NCBI RefSeq assembly: GCF_026723865.1
Contig: NZ_CP113529.1
Location: forward strand, 2,170,001 to 2,234,000
DNA: 64,000 nt
From: Mycobacterium sp. Aquia_216
GTDB taxonomy: Bacteria; Actinomycetota; Actinomycetes; Mycobacteriales; Mycobacteriaceae
Direction: 5' to 3'
Shown here piece after piece: positions 40,724 to 50,076 of this stretch. The position numbers and the translations under genes are program-made. Below the pieces are notes generated by a model. That model had not been told where the DNA came from. It worked only from the letters and a program-made list of their open reading frames with translations, and did no database searches. Positions within the stretch are counted from its first letter, which is position 1. The number at the start of each line of letters is the position of its first letter.

Positions 40724-42340
40724 CTATCGGTGGGTGGGTTGGCGGTTCGCGTTGACCTCAAACTGCTGTGTGTTGTACGGCGTGTTGGTCGCTGTATTCC
40801 ATTGGCTGACAAATAGATTCAGATTGTCCAGCGTGGAGCCGGGGAGGATGAATCCACCGTAGTTCTGCGGTACGAAGTTCGGACCCTGCGGATTGCTCTG
40901 CTGCGCAACAACTGTCGGTCCAACGGTCAGCGCTTTCGTAGGATCGTTGACCACCCGGACCTCGACGTTTCCGGTGCCCTGGTTGAACCCCGAGAGTACC
41001 GCCTTGCCGTCGACTTCCCTGAAACTGAGTTCGCCGTAGGGCGATTGGCTCACCGGCATGGCTTGTTGTCCGGCTGGGCCCCAACTATTGCCGGTCCAGG
41101 GCTGCCAGGCGTTGCGGTCGGCGACATGGCTGGGATCAACCCGGTACATGCTTACTCCTTGGCTGCGGTCGAATGAGTCGGCGGCGATGTACACGTTGCC
41201 GTCGGCGGCCTGGAACCCGCTGATCTGCGTCGGCCCGGCTCCCGGCGCACGCCACGAACCTTCGATGGGCTGCCAGCCCCGGCCGGGGTCGTTGGTGACC
41301 CGGGTCAGCCACGAGCCGCCATCGGGTTTCAAATTGCTTGTGCCCGTGGCCATCACGTAGGTCGTGCCATCGCGCATCCGGATACTCCCAGCCGGGAGTG
41401 TGTTTTTGCCCGCTGCTTGCAACGGTGGGGGGAACAGCACGTTCGGGCTCCCGTCCGGCCCCGTCAGCGGTTCGCCGAAATGGGGACGACCCTGGTCGTC
41501 GAAGGTGACGGGTACGGCGACGGACGGGTAATGCGTCCCGTCGTACGCTCCATTGCCGGAGAACGAATCCCCGAAGATCGCTACGTATCTGCCGTCGGGC
41601 AGCTGCACCACTTCCCCCAAGTCCGCCGCGCCAATTCCGGGGATGCCCGGATTAGCACCGGTACCGGCGACCGGCCCAAGATTGCGTGCCTGATCGGGTT
41701 GCAACGGACCTTCGATCCAGTCGCCCACGCTGGCCGGCGGGTCGTAGCCTTCGCTGTGCAGGCCGGCCATCGAGCTGTGCAAGGTGGCCGCATAGCCGTT
41801 GCGCGTTGCTTGCAGATCGCCGAGCGCGGCCTTGGTGTCGCGGATCGCGTCGTCTTCACACGTGGTGATGAAGGCATGCAGCGCGTCCCTATCCGCCGCG
41901 CCGAGATGGGGATCGGTTTCCATCTCGAGCGCTTGGCCGATCATGTTGTCGAGCGTCTGCAACTGCGTCTCGAGAGCGGCGATCCGTGCGGCCCCGGCCT
42001 TTTGCGCCTCGGCCAACGCCGCGGCGATTTTTTCCAGGTCGACGCCGATCTTGGGCAACTGCAGGGACTGTGCACCAAGGGATTTGGTCACCCGCTGCAC
42101 CTCATCGGAGTCGTTGATCGGATGACCGCCGGTCTCCCTATTCCAGGCGGCTTCGAAGCGGTCGCGGGCATCGGCGAACGCCTTGCTGGATTCGGTCGTG
42201 CACACACCTGCGGCATGAAAGGCCTCCGCCAAATCGGAAATCTGGGCGGGGCGCCCCGATTGCAGGCTCTGATTGATGGCCCAGGGATCGCCACCTGCCT
42301 CGGCGATCAGCAGGGGGATGTTTATGTACCGGAGCTGCAC
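40724..42340 (-). CDS. Two-domain protein: mycobacterial helical N-terminal domain plus DUF4185
   Basis: 538 residues. The N-terminal ~200 residues are helical ([20 protein letters not shown]...[20 protein letters not shown]...ALAEAQ), a domain I recognise from ESX-linked or large secreted mycobacterial proteins. From ~residue 235 a beta-rich DUF4185 domain follows ([20 protein letters not shown], then repeated strands with W/Y and DGT motifs), probably a five-bladed propeller as in glycan-binding or glycosidase-like proteins. There is no Sec signal; export by a type VII system is conceivable. Start is a GTG. Function unknown. Confidence 0.75.
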   Translation of the reverse strand: MQLRYINIPLLIAEAGGDPWAINQSLQSGRPAQISDLAEAFHAAGVCTTESSKAFADARDRFEAAWNRETGGHPINDSDEVQRVTKSLGAQSLQLPKIGVDLEKIAAALAEAQKAGAARIAALETQLQTLDNMIGQALEMETDPHLGAADRDALHAFITTCEDDAIRDTKAALGDLQATRNGYAATLHSSMAGLHSEGYDPPASVGDWIEGPLQPDQARNLGPVAGTGANPGIPGIGAADLGEVVQLPDGRYVAIFGDSFSGNGAYDGTHYPSVAVPVTFDDQGRPHFGEPLTGPDGSPNVLFPPPLQAAGKNTLPAGSIRMRDGTTYVMATGTSNLKPDGGSWLTRVTNDPGRGWQPIEGSWRAPGAGPTQISGFQAADGNVYIAADSFDRSQGVSMYRVDPSHVADRNAWQPWTGNSWGPAGQQAMPVSQSPYGELSFREVDGKAVLSGFNQGTGNVEVRVVNDPTKALTVGPTVVAQQSNPQGPNFVPQNYGGFILPGSTLDNLNLFVSQWNTATNTPYNTQQFEVNANRQPTHR

Positions 42341-42481
42341 CGGATCCCCAGCGGTCGCCGCCGTCGCCGACTATCCATCGCCACCCTCCCCTGGTGGTGA
42401 TGGTAAGGCTAAAGCAGGTACCGAGCCGTCAATTCAGCCCGATCGCAGGAGCGGACGTAGTCGCCAGGTACGTTGCCCGTC

Positions 42482-43303
42482 ATGGGTGAACTCGACAACA
42501 CGGTTGCCGTCATCACCGGCGCGGCGCGCGGCCAGGGTCGCAGCCACGCCGTGGCGCTCGCCGAACAGGGCGCTGACATCATCGCCGTGGACATCTGCGC
42601 CGATATCGACGCGATTCCGTACCCGCTGGGGACCAAATCGGATCTCGACGAGACCGCACGGCTGGTCGAAGCCGCGGGCCGCAAGGCGGTGCCCGTCGTC
42701 GCCGACGTTCGCGAGCTGGCTCGGTTGGAGGCCGGGGTGCGGACCGGGATCGACGATGTCGGAGAGGTGGACATCGTCATCGCCAACGCCGGCGTGGTGG
42801 CGATCGGTGACACCGAAACCCGTTCCGAACCGGTGTTCAACTCGATCGTCGACACCAATCTGAAGGGGGTTTGGCACACGCTGCTCGCGACGGTGCCGTC
42901 GATCATCCGCAAGGGACGGGGCGGATCGATCGTGATGGTCAGCTCGTCGCAGGGCCTGACCGGACGGGGTGGCGATGGCACGGCCGCCATGTTCGCCTAT
43001 GCGGCGTCCAAGCACGGAGTGGTGGGGTTGATGCGTTCGGCCGCGAACGCCTATGCACCACACAAGATTCGGGTCAATTCGGTACATCCGAGCGGCGTCT
43101 CGACGCCGATGATCCTCAACGACTTCGTGGTGAACCGGATGCTGGAGAATCCGAATCCGGCGGTCTCGCAGATGCTGTTGCCCGGTGTGCCGCTGGTCGA
43201 ACCGCAAGACGTGACCGAAGCGGTGCTCTGGCTGGTCGGTCCTCGCGCACGCTATGTGACGGGTGTGTCGATACCCGTCGACGCCGGACACGTCGTCATG
43301 TAG
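42482..43303 (+). CDS. Short-chain dehydrogenase, mycofactocin-coupled type
   Basis: 273 residues. VAVITGAARGQGRSHAVALAEQGADIIAVDIC is the N-terminus typical of SDRs whose bound NAD is recycled by mycofactocin, with the long insertion after the second strand (IPYPLGTKSDLDETARLVE). NAG is in IVIANAGV, the serine in MVSSSQG, and the catalytic motif in FAYAASKHG. The ATG lies 7 nt after TACGTT (42469-42474), so the start at 42482 is preferred to a TTG 9 nt earlier. Substrate unknown. Confidence 0.87.
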   Translation: MGELDNTVAVITGAARGQGRSHAVALAEQGADIIAVDICADIDAIPYPLGTKSDLDETARLVEAAGRKAVPVVADVRELARLEAGVRTGIDDVGEVDIVIANAGVVAIGDTETRSEPVFNSIVDTNLKGVWHTLLATVPSIIRKGRGGSIVMVSSSQGLTGRGGDGTAAMFAYAASKHGVVGLMRSAANAYAPHKIRVNSVHPSGVSTPMILNDFVVNRMLENPNPAVSQMLLPGVPLVEPQDVTEAVLWLVGPRARYVTGVSIPVDAGHVVM

Positions 43304-43309
43304 GTACAG

Positions 43310-43504
43310 CTAGCCCCGGAGGACCTTGCCGGCCTTGATGCAGGACGCGCAGACGCTGAGTCGCTTCTTGTTGCCGCCGGGGCGCGTCACGACGTGCACC
43401 GTCTGGACGTTCGGGTCCCAGCGCCGACTGGTGCGCCGGTGGGAGTGCGACACCGACTTGCCGAAGCCGGGGCCTTTCCCGCAGATTTCGCACACAGCGG
43501 CCAT
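43310..43504 (-). CDS. rpmB: 50S ribosomal protein L28 (zinc-binding type)
   Basis: 64 residues. MAAVCEICGKGP and CASCIKAGKV supply the four cysteines of the zinc-ribbon (C+) form of L28, and SHSHRRTSRRWDPNVQ is the ribosomal signature. TGAGGAGC is 7 nt upstream of the ATG. The gene is divergent from the FakA-like gene, with 281 nt between starts. That gap contains promoter-like TAGGCT (about 43654) and nothing else I can name. Confidence 0.97.
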   Translation of the reverse strand: MAAVCEICGKGPGFGKSVSHSHRRTSRRWDPNVQTVHVVTRPGGNKKRLSVCASCIKAGKVLRG

Positions 43505-43785
43505 CGTTCAAGCTCCTCAGATGTTCGGGGGTCCGGCACGGATAGGTCTAGACGCGCCGCGACAGCCCAGGATACCGACTGTGGTGGGCAACTGCCAAAA
43601 CGATCAAGGCTTCGTCCGGCCGGCTCACCTCTGAAACTGTCCCTGCCGCTGGTTAGGCTCAATAGGCCGGTCAGCCCTTGCCGGCCAGCGGTGACTCGCG
43701 GGCAGCCGCTAATTGCGTCATCGTCGGGCTAGGCCGGCGCCCGCCGGCTGCTGGCCTGAATGAGGCTCCGAGGAGGTGGGTCACG

Positions 43786-45459
43786 GTGGGCAATTCGGAT
43801 CGTCTGCTCGACGCGCCCGCCCTGCGGGACTGGGCGCACACCGCCGTCAGCGACCTGATCACACACATCGACGAGATCAACCGCCTCAACGTGTTCCCGG
43901 TGGCCGACTCCGATACCGGGGCAAACATGCTGTTCACGATGCGGTCCGCGCTGGCCGAGGCCAACGCGGGCATCGCCGCCGACGGCGGCCCCGGATGCGT
44001 CGCCCGGGTCGCATCCGCCCTTTCGGTGGGTGCGCTCAACGGCGCCCGCGGCAACTCCGGCGTGATCCTGTCGCAGATCCTGCGCGGTATCGCCGACGTC
44101 ACCGCGACCGCGGCCGCCAAGGCCGGGGGTGAACTGCCGCACCTGGACGCCGTGCTGCTCGGGGCGGCGTTGCAGCGCGGCGTCGAGCTGGTGATCACCT
44201 CGATGGGCGGCCAAGAAGTCGCGGGAACTATCGTCTCGGTGCTGCGGGCCGCCGCCGACGCCGTCGACGAGTGTGCGAGCGACGGGCTGGCCACAGCGAT
44301 TACGGCGGCCGGCGACGCTGCGGTCGTCGCGTTGGAAAAAACCCCGGAGCAGCTGGACGTGCTTGCCGACGCCGGCGCCGTGGACGCCGGGGGGCGGGGC
44401 CTGCTGGTGCTGCTGGACGCGCTGCGTTCGACGGTCATCGGGCAGGCGCCGGCCCGCACGGTCTATGAGCTCTCGCCGCGCGCGGAGCCGACGGCGGGCC
44501 CCAGCGAACGGCCGGCGCCACAGTTCGAGGTGATGTACCGGCTGGACGGCTGCAATCCGCCGGCCGCGAATGCCCTGCGGGACCGGCTCACGAGGTTGGG
44601 CGATTCAGTAGCCATCGCCGCCGCGCCCTTTACCAATCAGGCCACCTACTCGGTGCATGTTCACACCGACGATGCCGGCGCCGCGGTCGAAGCGGGGCTG
44701 GCGGCCGGACGGCTCAGCCGGATCGTGATCTCGGCGCTGAGCGCCGGGACCGTCGGGCTGCCCGCGGGCAGCTGGACCAAGGAACGGGCGGTGCTGGCCG
44801 TCGTCGACGGCGATGGGGCCGCCGAACTGTTCGCCGGCGAAGGTGCCCACGTGCTGCGGCCGGCTGTCGAGGCGGGCGACCCGACCACGGATATCAGCGC
44901 TCACCAGCTGATGCGGGCCGTGGTGGACGCCGGTGCCGCGCAGGTGATGGTGCTGCCCAACGGCTATGTGGCGGCAGAGGAGCTGGTCGCCGGCTGCACC
45001 GCGGCCATCGGCTGGGGTATCGACGTGGTGCCGATACCGACCGGGTCGATGGTGCAGGGGCTGGCCGCGCTGGCCGTGCACGAGACGGACCGGCCGGCGG
45101 TCGACGACGGCTACACCATGGCCCGCGCCGCCGGTGGTGCCCGATACGGTTCGGTGCGCATCGCCACCGAAAGCGCGCTGACCTGGGCGGGGCGCTGTCA
45201 GCCGGGCGACGGGTTGGGCATCGCAGGCGACGAGGTGCTGATCGTGGCCGCCGATGCGGCCGGGGCGGCGATCGGCCTGCTCGATCTGCTGTTGGCCTCC
45301 GGCGGCGACCTGGTGACGGTGCTGGTCGGCGGTGCAATCGACGTCGCCTCGGTGCCGGACATCCTGCAACAGCACGTCCACGACCATCATCCGGGCACCG
45401 AGTTGGTGACTTACCACACCGGCCACCGCGGCGACGCGCTGCTGATCGGGGTCGAGTAG
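43786..45459 (+). CDS. DAK-domain fatty acid kinase-like protein (FakA/YloV family)
   Basis: 557 residues in one intact frame. The N-terminal DhaL domain has HIDEINRLNVFPVADSDTGANM, with the ADP/Mg aspartates, and GARGNSGVILSQILRG. A C-terminal ~300-residue domain follows, as in FakA, which phosphorylates fatty acids bound to FakB. The M. tuberculosis counterpart is annotated as two pieces (Rv2975c and Rv2974c); here it is whole. The GTG start has AGGAGGTG 8 nt upstream. recG follows after 2 nt, as in many actinobacteria. Confidence 0.9.
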   Translation: MGNSDRLLDAPALRDWAHTAVSDLITHIDEINRLNVFPVADSDTGANMLFTMRSALAEANAGIAADGGPGCVARVASALSVGALNGARGNSGVILSQILRGIADVTATAAAKAGGELPHLDAVLLGAALQRGVELVITSMGGQEVAGTIVSVLRAAADAVDECASDGLATAITAAGDAAVVALEKTPEQLDVLADAGAVDAGGRGLLVLLDALRSTVIGQAPARTVYELSPRAEPTAGPSERPAPQFEVMYRLDGCNPPAANALRDRLTRLGDSVAIAAAPFTNQATYSVHVHTDDAGAAVEAGLAAGRLSRIVISALSAGTVGLPAGSWTKERAVLAVVDGDGAAELFAGEGAHVLRPAVEAGDPTTDISAHQLMRAVVDAGAAQVMVLPNGYVAAEELVAGCTAAIGWGIDVVPIPTGSMVQGLAALAVHETDRPAVDDGYTMARAAGGARYGSVRIATESALTWAGRCQPGDGLGIAGDEVLIVAADAAGAAIGLLDLLLASGGDLVTVLVGGAIDVASVPDILQQHVHDHHPGTELVTYHTGHRGDALLIGVE

Positions 45460-45461
45460 CC

Positions 45462-47681
45462 GTGGTGTCGCTGTCCGAGCGGCTCGACTATGTGCTGGGC
45501 GCCAAGGCTGCGGGGCCCCTCGACGAGGTGTTCGGCATCCGCACGGTCGACGACCTGCTGCGGCACTACCCCCGCAGCTACACCGAGGGCGCGGCGAGGT
45601 GGGACGCCGACGATGATCGGCCCGAAGAGGGGCAGCACATCACCTTGGTCGACACCATCACCGATACGCACTCGTTTCCGATGAAGAAGAACCCGAGGCG
45701 CAAATGCCTGCGCATCACCGTAGGCTCCGGTCGCAGCAAGGTGACCGCGACGTTCTTCAACGCGGACTACCTCAGCAAGGACCTCACCGAGGGCACCAAG
45801 GTGATGCTCTCCGGGGAGGTCGGCTACTTCCGGAGCGTCATGCAGCTGACTCACCCGGACTTTCTCATCCTCGACTCGCCGGGCGGACGCAACCGCGGCA
45901 GCAAGTCGCTCAAGACCATCGCCGACACCTCGCAGGCCGTCAGCGGCGAGCTGTTGATGTCGGCGTTCGAACGCCGCTTCTTCCCGATTTACCCGGCCAG
46001 CACCAAAGTGCAGAGCTGGGACATCTTCGCCTGCGTGCGCCAGGTGCTCGAGGTCCTCGATCCGGTCGACGATCCGCTGCCCGCCGAGCTACTCGCCGCC
46101 CACGATCTGATGCCCGAAGATGAGGCGCTGCGTGCGATTCATCTCGCCGAGGACGAGGCGCAGCGCCGTCGCGCGCGTGAGCGATTGACGTTCGACGAAG
46201 CCGTCGGCCTGCAGTGGGCGCTGGTGTCGCGCCGGCACGGTGAGCTGTCGCAGTCGGGGCCGCCGGCGCCGCGGCAGCCTGACGGTCTGGCCGCGGAACT
46301 GTTGGAACGCTTGCCCTTCGAACTGACGGCGGGACAACGCGAAACGCTGGAGGTGCTGTCCGAAGGACTGGCGGCGAACCGCCCGATGAACCGGCTGCTG
46401 CAAGGTGAGGTCGGCTCCGGCAAGACGATCATCGCGGTGCTGGCGATGCTGCAGATGGTCGATGCGGGCTACCAGTGTGCACTGCTGGCACCGACGGAAG
46501 TCCTTGCCGCACAACACTTGCGGTCGATACGCGACGTGCTCGGCCCGTTGGCGATGGGCGGCCAGCTGGGCGGAGCCGACAACGCCACCCGGGCGGCGCT
46601 GCTCACCGGATCGATGTCCGCGGCGCAGAAAAAGCAAGTACGCGCCGAGATCGCCAGCGGTCAGGTCGGCATCGTCATCGGCACGCACGCGCTGCTTCAA
46701 GACTCGGTGGAATTCGCCAAGCTGGGCATGGTCGTCGTCGACGAGCAGCACCGCTTCGGTGTCGAGCAGCGAGATCAGTTGCGCGCCAAGGCTCCCGAGG
46801 GCATCACGCCGCACCTGCTGGTGATGACGGCGACGCCGATCCCGCGCACCGTCGCGCTGACCGTCTACGGCGATCTGGAAACCTCCACGCTGCGTGAGCT
46901 GCCGCGCGGCCGTCAACCGATCACCAGCAACGTCATCTTCGTCAAGGACAAGCCCGCCTGGCTGGAGCGCGCCTGGCAGCGCATCCGCGAGGAGGTCGCG
47001 GCCGGTCGCCAAGCCTACGTGGTGGCTCCCCGCATCGATGAGACCGAGGAGCCGGCAAAGGGGGAGGAAGGCGCGCGCCCGTCGGAGACCGCCGAGGGGC
47101 TTTTCGCCCGGTTGCGTGCCGGCGAGCTGTCGAACCTGCGGCTGGGACTGATGCACGGTCGGTTGCCGGCCGACGAGAAGGACGCCGCGATGGCCGCTTT
47201 TCGCAGCGGCGAGACCGATGTGCTGGTGTGCACCACCGTCATTGAGGTCGGGGTCGACGTTCCGAACGCCACGGTCATGCTGGTGATGGACGCCGACCGG
47301 TTCGGAATCAGCCAGTTGCATCAGCTGCGCGGCCGCATCGGCCGCGGCCAGCACCCGAGCCTGTGCCTGCTGGCCAGCTGGAGCTCGCCGGGATCGCCGG
47401 CCGGTCGGCGGTTGAGTGCCGTCGCCGGGACGCTGGACGGGTTTGCTCTTTCCGAGCTCGATCTCAAAGAGCGCCGCGAAGGAGATGTGCTGGGCCGCAA
47501 CCAGTCCGGTAAGGCAATCACCCTGCGCCTGCTGTCGCTGGCCGACCATCTGGTGTTCATTGAGGCCGCCCGGGAATTCTGTACCCGTGCATATCAGGAC
47601 GCCGGTCGGTACCCCGGATTGCCCTTGCTGGCAGCGCAATTCACCGACACCGACCGCATCGAATACCTGGACAAGTCGTGA
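45462..47681 (+). CDS. recG: ATP-dependent DNA helicase RecG
   Basis: 739 residues. It remodels stalled replication forks and branched recombination intermediates. The N-terminal wedge/OB domain is present (RCLRITVGSGRSKVTATFFN...). The motor has Walker A GEVGSGKTIIAVLAM, a VVDEQHRFG motif II (DEQH), TATPIPRTVAL (motif III), and the C-terminal helicase motifs CTTVIEVGVDVPNATVM and QLRGRIGRG. The GTG is 2 nt after the upstream stop, so translation is coupled. Confidence 0.97.
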   Translation: MVSLSERLDYVLGAKAAGPLDEVFGIRTVDDLLRHYPRSYTEGAARWDADDDRPEEGQHITLVDTITDTHSFPMKKNPRRKCLRITVGSGRSKVTATFFNADYLSKDLTEGTKVMLSGEVGYFRSVMQLTHPDFLILDSPGGRNRGSKSLKTIADTSQAVSGELLMSAFERRFFPIYPASTKVQSWDIFACVRQVLEVLDPVDDPLPAELLAAHDLMPEDEALRAIHLAEDEAQRRRARERLTFDEAVGLQWALVSRRHGELSQSGPPAPRQPDGLAAELLERLPFELTAGQRETLEVLSEGLAANRPMNRLLQGEVGSGKTIIAVLAMLQMVDAGYQCALLAPTEVLAAQHLRSIRDVLGPLAMGGQLGGADNATRAALLTGSMSAAQKKQVRAEIASGQVGIVIGTHALLQDSVEFAKLGMVVVDEQHRFGVEQRDQLRAKAPEGITPHLLVMTATPIPRTVALTVYGDLETSTLRELPRGRQPITSNVIFVKDKPAWLERAWQRIREEVAAGRQAYVVAPRIDETEEPAKGEEGARPSETAEGLFARLRAGELSNLRLGLMHGRLPADEKDAAMAAFRSGETDVLVCTTVIEVGVDVPNATVMLVMDADRFGISQLHQLRGRIGRGQHPSLCLLASWSSPGSPAGRRLSAVAGTLDGFALSELDLKERREGDVLGRNQSGKAITLRLLSLADHLVFIEAAREFCTRAYQDAGRYPGLPLLAAQFTDTDRIEYLDKS

Positions 47682-47719
47682 CGCGCCAGCGACGATGCAG
47701 AGCGGAGCGATGAGGAGAA
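47679..47719 (+). repeat. MIRU-like repeat between recG and the HNH gene (short form)
   Basis: It begins at the recG TGA and contains GCGACGATGCAG, then AGCGATGAGGAGAAG just before the next GTG. It has both ends of the long copies but lacks the central palindromic block of about 33 bp. Confidence 0.7.
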
Positions 47720-48442
47720 GTGGTGCAATCTAATCGCAAAGTGCTGCTGTGGTTGTCGGTGACCGCGGTGCTCGCGGTGCTCGTCGCGTATCAGACGCTG
47801 GGCTCGACCTCGGCCAGGCACGCGGAGATCGCCGCGCGCGCCGATGTGCCCACGGTGGCGCGGGGAACCGATGTGCTGGCCGGCATTGTGGTGGCACCAC
47901 TTCGGGTCCACCACTACGACTACCGCCGGGCGGCGTTCGGCGACGCCTGGGACGACGACAACGACGCGCCGGGTGGCCACAACGGATGCGACACCCGCGA
48001 CGACATTCTCGACCGCGATCTCGTCGACAAGACCTTCGTGGCGATCAAGCGGTGCCCCACCGCCGTGGCCACCGGCACCCTGCGCGACCCGTATACCAAC
48101 ACCACCATCGCCTTCCAGCGGGGCGCCAAGGTCGGCGAATCGGTACAGATCGATCACATCGTTCCGCTCGCCTACGCCTGGGACATGGGAGCCTTCGGCT
48201 GGCCGGATCCCGAGCGACTGCGCTTCGCCAACGATCCGGCCAACCTGCTGGCCGTGCAGGGGCAGGCCAATCAGGACAAGGGTGACCTGCCGCCGGCGTT
48301 ATGGATGCCGCCGAACAAGGCGTTCGCCTGTCAATACGCGATGCAGTTCATCGCGGTGCTGCGGGGATATCGGCTGCCGGTGGATCAGGCGTCGGCGGGC
48401 GCGCTGCGTCAGGCCGCGGCCACCTGCCCGGCGGGACCCTAG
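47720..48442 (+). CDS. Secreted or membrane-anchored HNH nuclease, DUF1524-like (Rv2972c-like)
   Basis: 240 residues. A single N-terminal hydrophobic segment (VLLWLSVTAVLAVLVAYQ) acts as anchor or signal. The extracytoplasmic part carries an HNH-type motif: VQIDHIVPLAYAWDMGA, later NDPANLLAVQGQANQDKGD, and a terminal arm. The metal His and Asn residues are intact. Cys pairs (NGCDTRDD/KRCPTAV and FACQYA/ATCPAGP) suggest a disulphide-stabilised secreted enzyme. The substrate is presumably nucleic acid, but untested. GAGGAGAAG of the MIRU-like element is its ribosome site. Confidence 0.83.
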   Translation: MVQSNRKVLLWLSVTAVLAVLVAYQTLGSTSARHAEIAARADVPTVARGTDVLAGIVVAPLRVHHYDYRRAAFGDAWDDDNDAPGGHNGCDTRDDILDRDLVDKTFVAIKRCPTAVATGTLRDPYTNTTIAFQRGAKVGESVQIDHIVPLAYAWDMGAFGWPDPERLRFANDPANLLAVQGQANQDKGDLPPALWMPPNKAFACQYAMQFIAVLRGYRLPVDQASAGALRQAAATCPAGP

Positions 48443-49209
48443 GCCAGCTCGGCGACCAGGAGCCGGTAGCCGAGATCCAGCTCCTCTGTGTCCAGCAGAT
48501 CGTCGTGTCGACGTTCCCACGCGCCGTTGTCGAGGTCCGCGCGTAGTCGCGAAAGTCCTTTCTGCAGTGCTACTTTCGAGGTTAGGGTGAACAGCGACAT
48601 CCCTGCCTGAACGGCCGGATCGAGGTAGGCGTGCGGTCGGCGCCAATAGGCGCCGCCGAACCCATCGACGCAATCGTGCGGGACGGGTACCGCAATGATC
48701 TTCGGATCTCCGAGCAGGGAAGCAAGTTTCGTGATCGGGACGGCCAGGTCGGCGTCGGTCCGGGCGGCCGCGGGCAGGTACTCGTTGACCAACCAGAACC
48801 GCCGAAACAGGTTGTGGTCCCAGGTGAAGACGACCAGGCGACGACGCGCGATCCGCCGCATCTCGGCGATACCCGTCGCGAGGTCACTCCAATGGTGGAC
48901 GGTTAGCACGGCAAGCGCGGCGTCCACGGCGTTGGAGCGAATCGGCAGCCGCTCGGCGACGGCCTGGATCGCGGGAGCGCAACCAGGCGGACGCTGGGCG
49001 ATCATCACGCGGCTGGGTTCGACCGAGACGACGGTGCGCGCCGGTTCGTAGGATCCCGTCCCGGCGCCGATGTTCGCCACCGTCGTCATGCCGAGCAGCG
49101 CCTCGCCGATCACCGCGGCGACCCGCGGGTCGGCGCGGCGAGTGCGTGAATAGCCGCGCCCGGTCCGGTCGTAGCGCACCCGGTCGTCGCCGACCGCGCG
49201 ACCCGGCAT
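48439..49209 (-). CDS. SAM-dependent methyltransferase (class I)
   Basis: 256 residues. TVANIGAGTGSYEP is motif I and VVSVEPSRVMIAQR the acidic motif that binds SAM; AALAVLTVHHWSDLATGIAEMRRIARR resembles the Methyltransf_11 family. There is no clear substrate signature. The stop overlaps the converging HNH gene by 4 nt. It is 15 nt upstream of an aldo-keto reductase on the same strand, so it may belong to that operon. Confidence 0.85.
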   Translation of the reverse strand: MPGRAVGDDRVRYDRTGRGYSRTRRADPRVAAVIGEALLGMTTVANIGAGTGSYEPARTVVSVEPSRVMIAQRPPGCAPAIQAVAERLPIRSNAVDAALAVLTVHHWSDLATGIAEMRRIARRRLVVFTWDHNLFRRFWLVNEYLPAAARTDADLAVPITKLASLLGDPKIIAVPVPHDCVDGFGGAYWRRPHAYLDPAVQAGMSLFTLTSKVALQKGLSRLRADLDNGAWERRHDDLLDTEELDLGYRLLVAELA

Positions 49210-49224
49210 CAGCGGCCCAGTCGG

Positions 49225-50076
49225 CTAGGTGCCGGCGTAGGTGTCGGGGTCCGGGCGCAGCCGGGTCCCGTCGTTGAGCGCGTTGATCGCATCCATGTGT
49301 TGGGCGGCCAGTTCGAAATCGAACACGTCGAAGTCGCTGGCGATGTGCTCGGCGTTGGCCGACCGGAAGACGACCGCGTTACCCAATTGCAGGTTCCATC
49401 GCAAAAGCACCTGCGAGGGTGTCTTGCCGTATTCACCGGCGATCGAGTTCACGGTCGGGTTGTCATTCAATCTGCCTAGCGCCAGCGGAGTGTAAGACTG
49501 CGTCACGACGTTGTGCTGTGTGTTCGTTTTGCGCATGTCGGCCTGATTGAGCAGCGGGTGCAGCTCGATCTGATTGACCGCCGGAGTCGTGAAGACCAGA
49601 TCGATGACCATCTCCAGGTATTCCTCGGTGAAGTTGGCGACACCGATGGAGCGGGCATGTCCGGCGGAGCGGACCTGCAGCAGCCCGCCGAAGGAGTCCA
49701 CATACTTGCCCTGCGCGGCGGCCGGCCAATGAATCAGGTACAGGTCGAGGTAATCCAGCCCGAGTCGCTCCAGGCTGGCGTCGCAGGCATCCTGCGCGCC
49801 CTTGAGACCCTGGTCGGCGGTGGCCAGTTTGGTGGTGACGAACAGTTCCGCGCGGGGGATACCCGAGGCGGCAATGGCGCGACCGACGGCGGCCTCATTG
49901 CCGTAGGCCGCGGCGGTGTCGATCAGCCGGCAGCCGATCTCCAGCGCCGCCGATACGGCGCGTTCGGTCTCGTCCTCCGACAAATCCGCGACGCCGAGGC
50001 CAAGCACCGGCATCGTGTTTTCGTCATTGAGAGTGATCGAGGGTACGGCGAGGCCCGCGTCGCCAGTCAACGTCAT
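49225..50076 (-). CDS. Aldo-keto reductase (Rv2971-like), second of a tandem pair
   Basis: 283 residues, (beta/alpha)8 barrel. The catalytic tetrad is visible: Asp and Tyr in [11 protein letters not shown], Lys in LFVTTKLA, His in [13 protein letters not shown]-binding residues are in the C-terminal [11 protein letters not shown] segment, where the usual IPKS is replaced by VFRS. The M. tuberculosis homologue Rv2971 reduces dicarbonyls such as methylglyoxal and glyoxal. It is adjacent to a paralogue (gap 0 nt). Confidence 0.92.
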   Translation of the reverse strand: MTLTGDAGLAVPSITLNDENTMPVLGLGVADLSEDETERAVSAALEIGCRLIDTAAAYGNEAAVGRAIAASGIPRAELFVTTKLATADQGLKGAQDACDASLERLGLDYLDLYLIHWPAAAQGKYVDSFGGLLQVRSAGHARSIGVANFTEEYLEMVIDLVFTTPAVNQIELHPLLNQADMRKTNTQHNVVTQSYTPLALGRLNDNPTVNSIAGEYGKTPSQVLLRWNLQLGNAVVFRSANAEHIASDFDVFDFELAAQHMDAINALNDGTRLRPDPDTYAGT

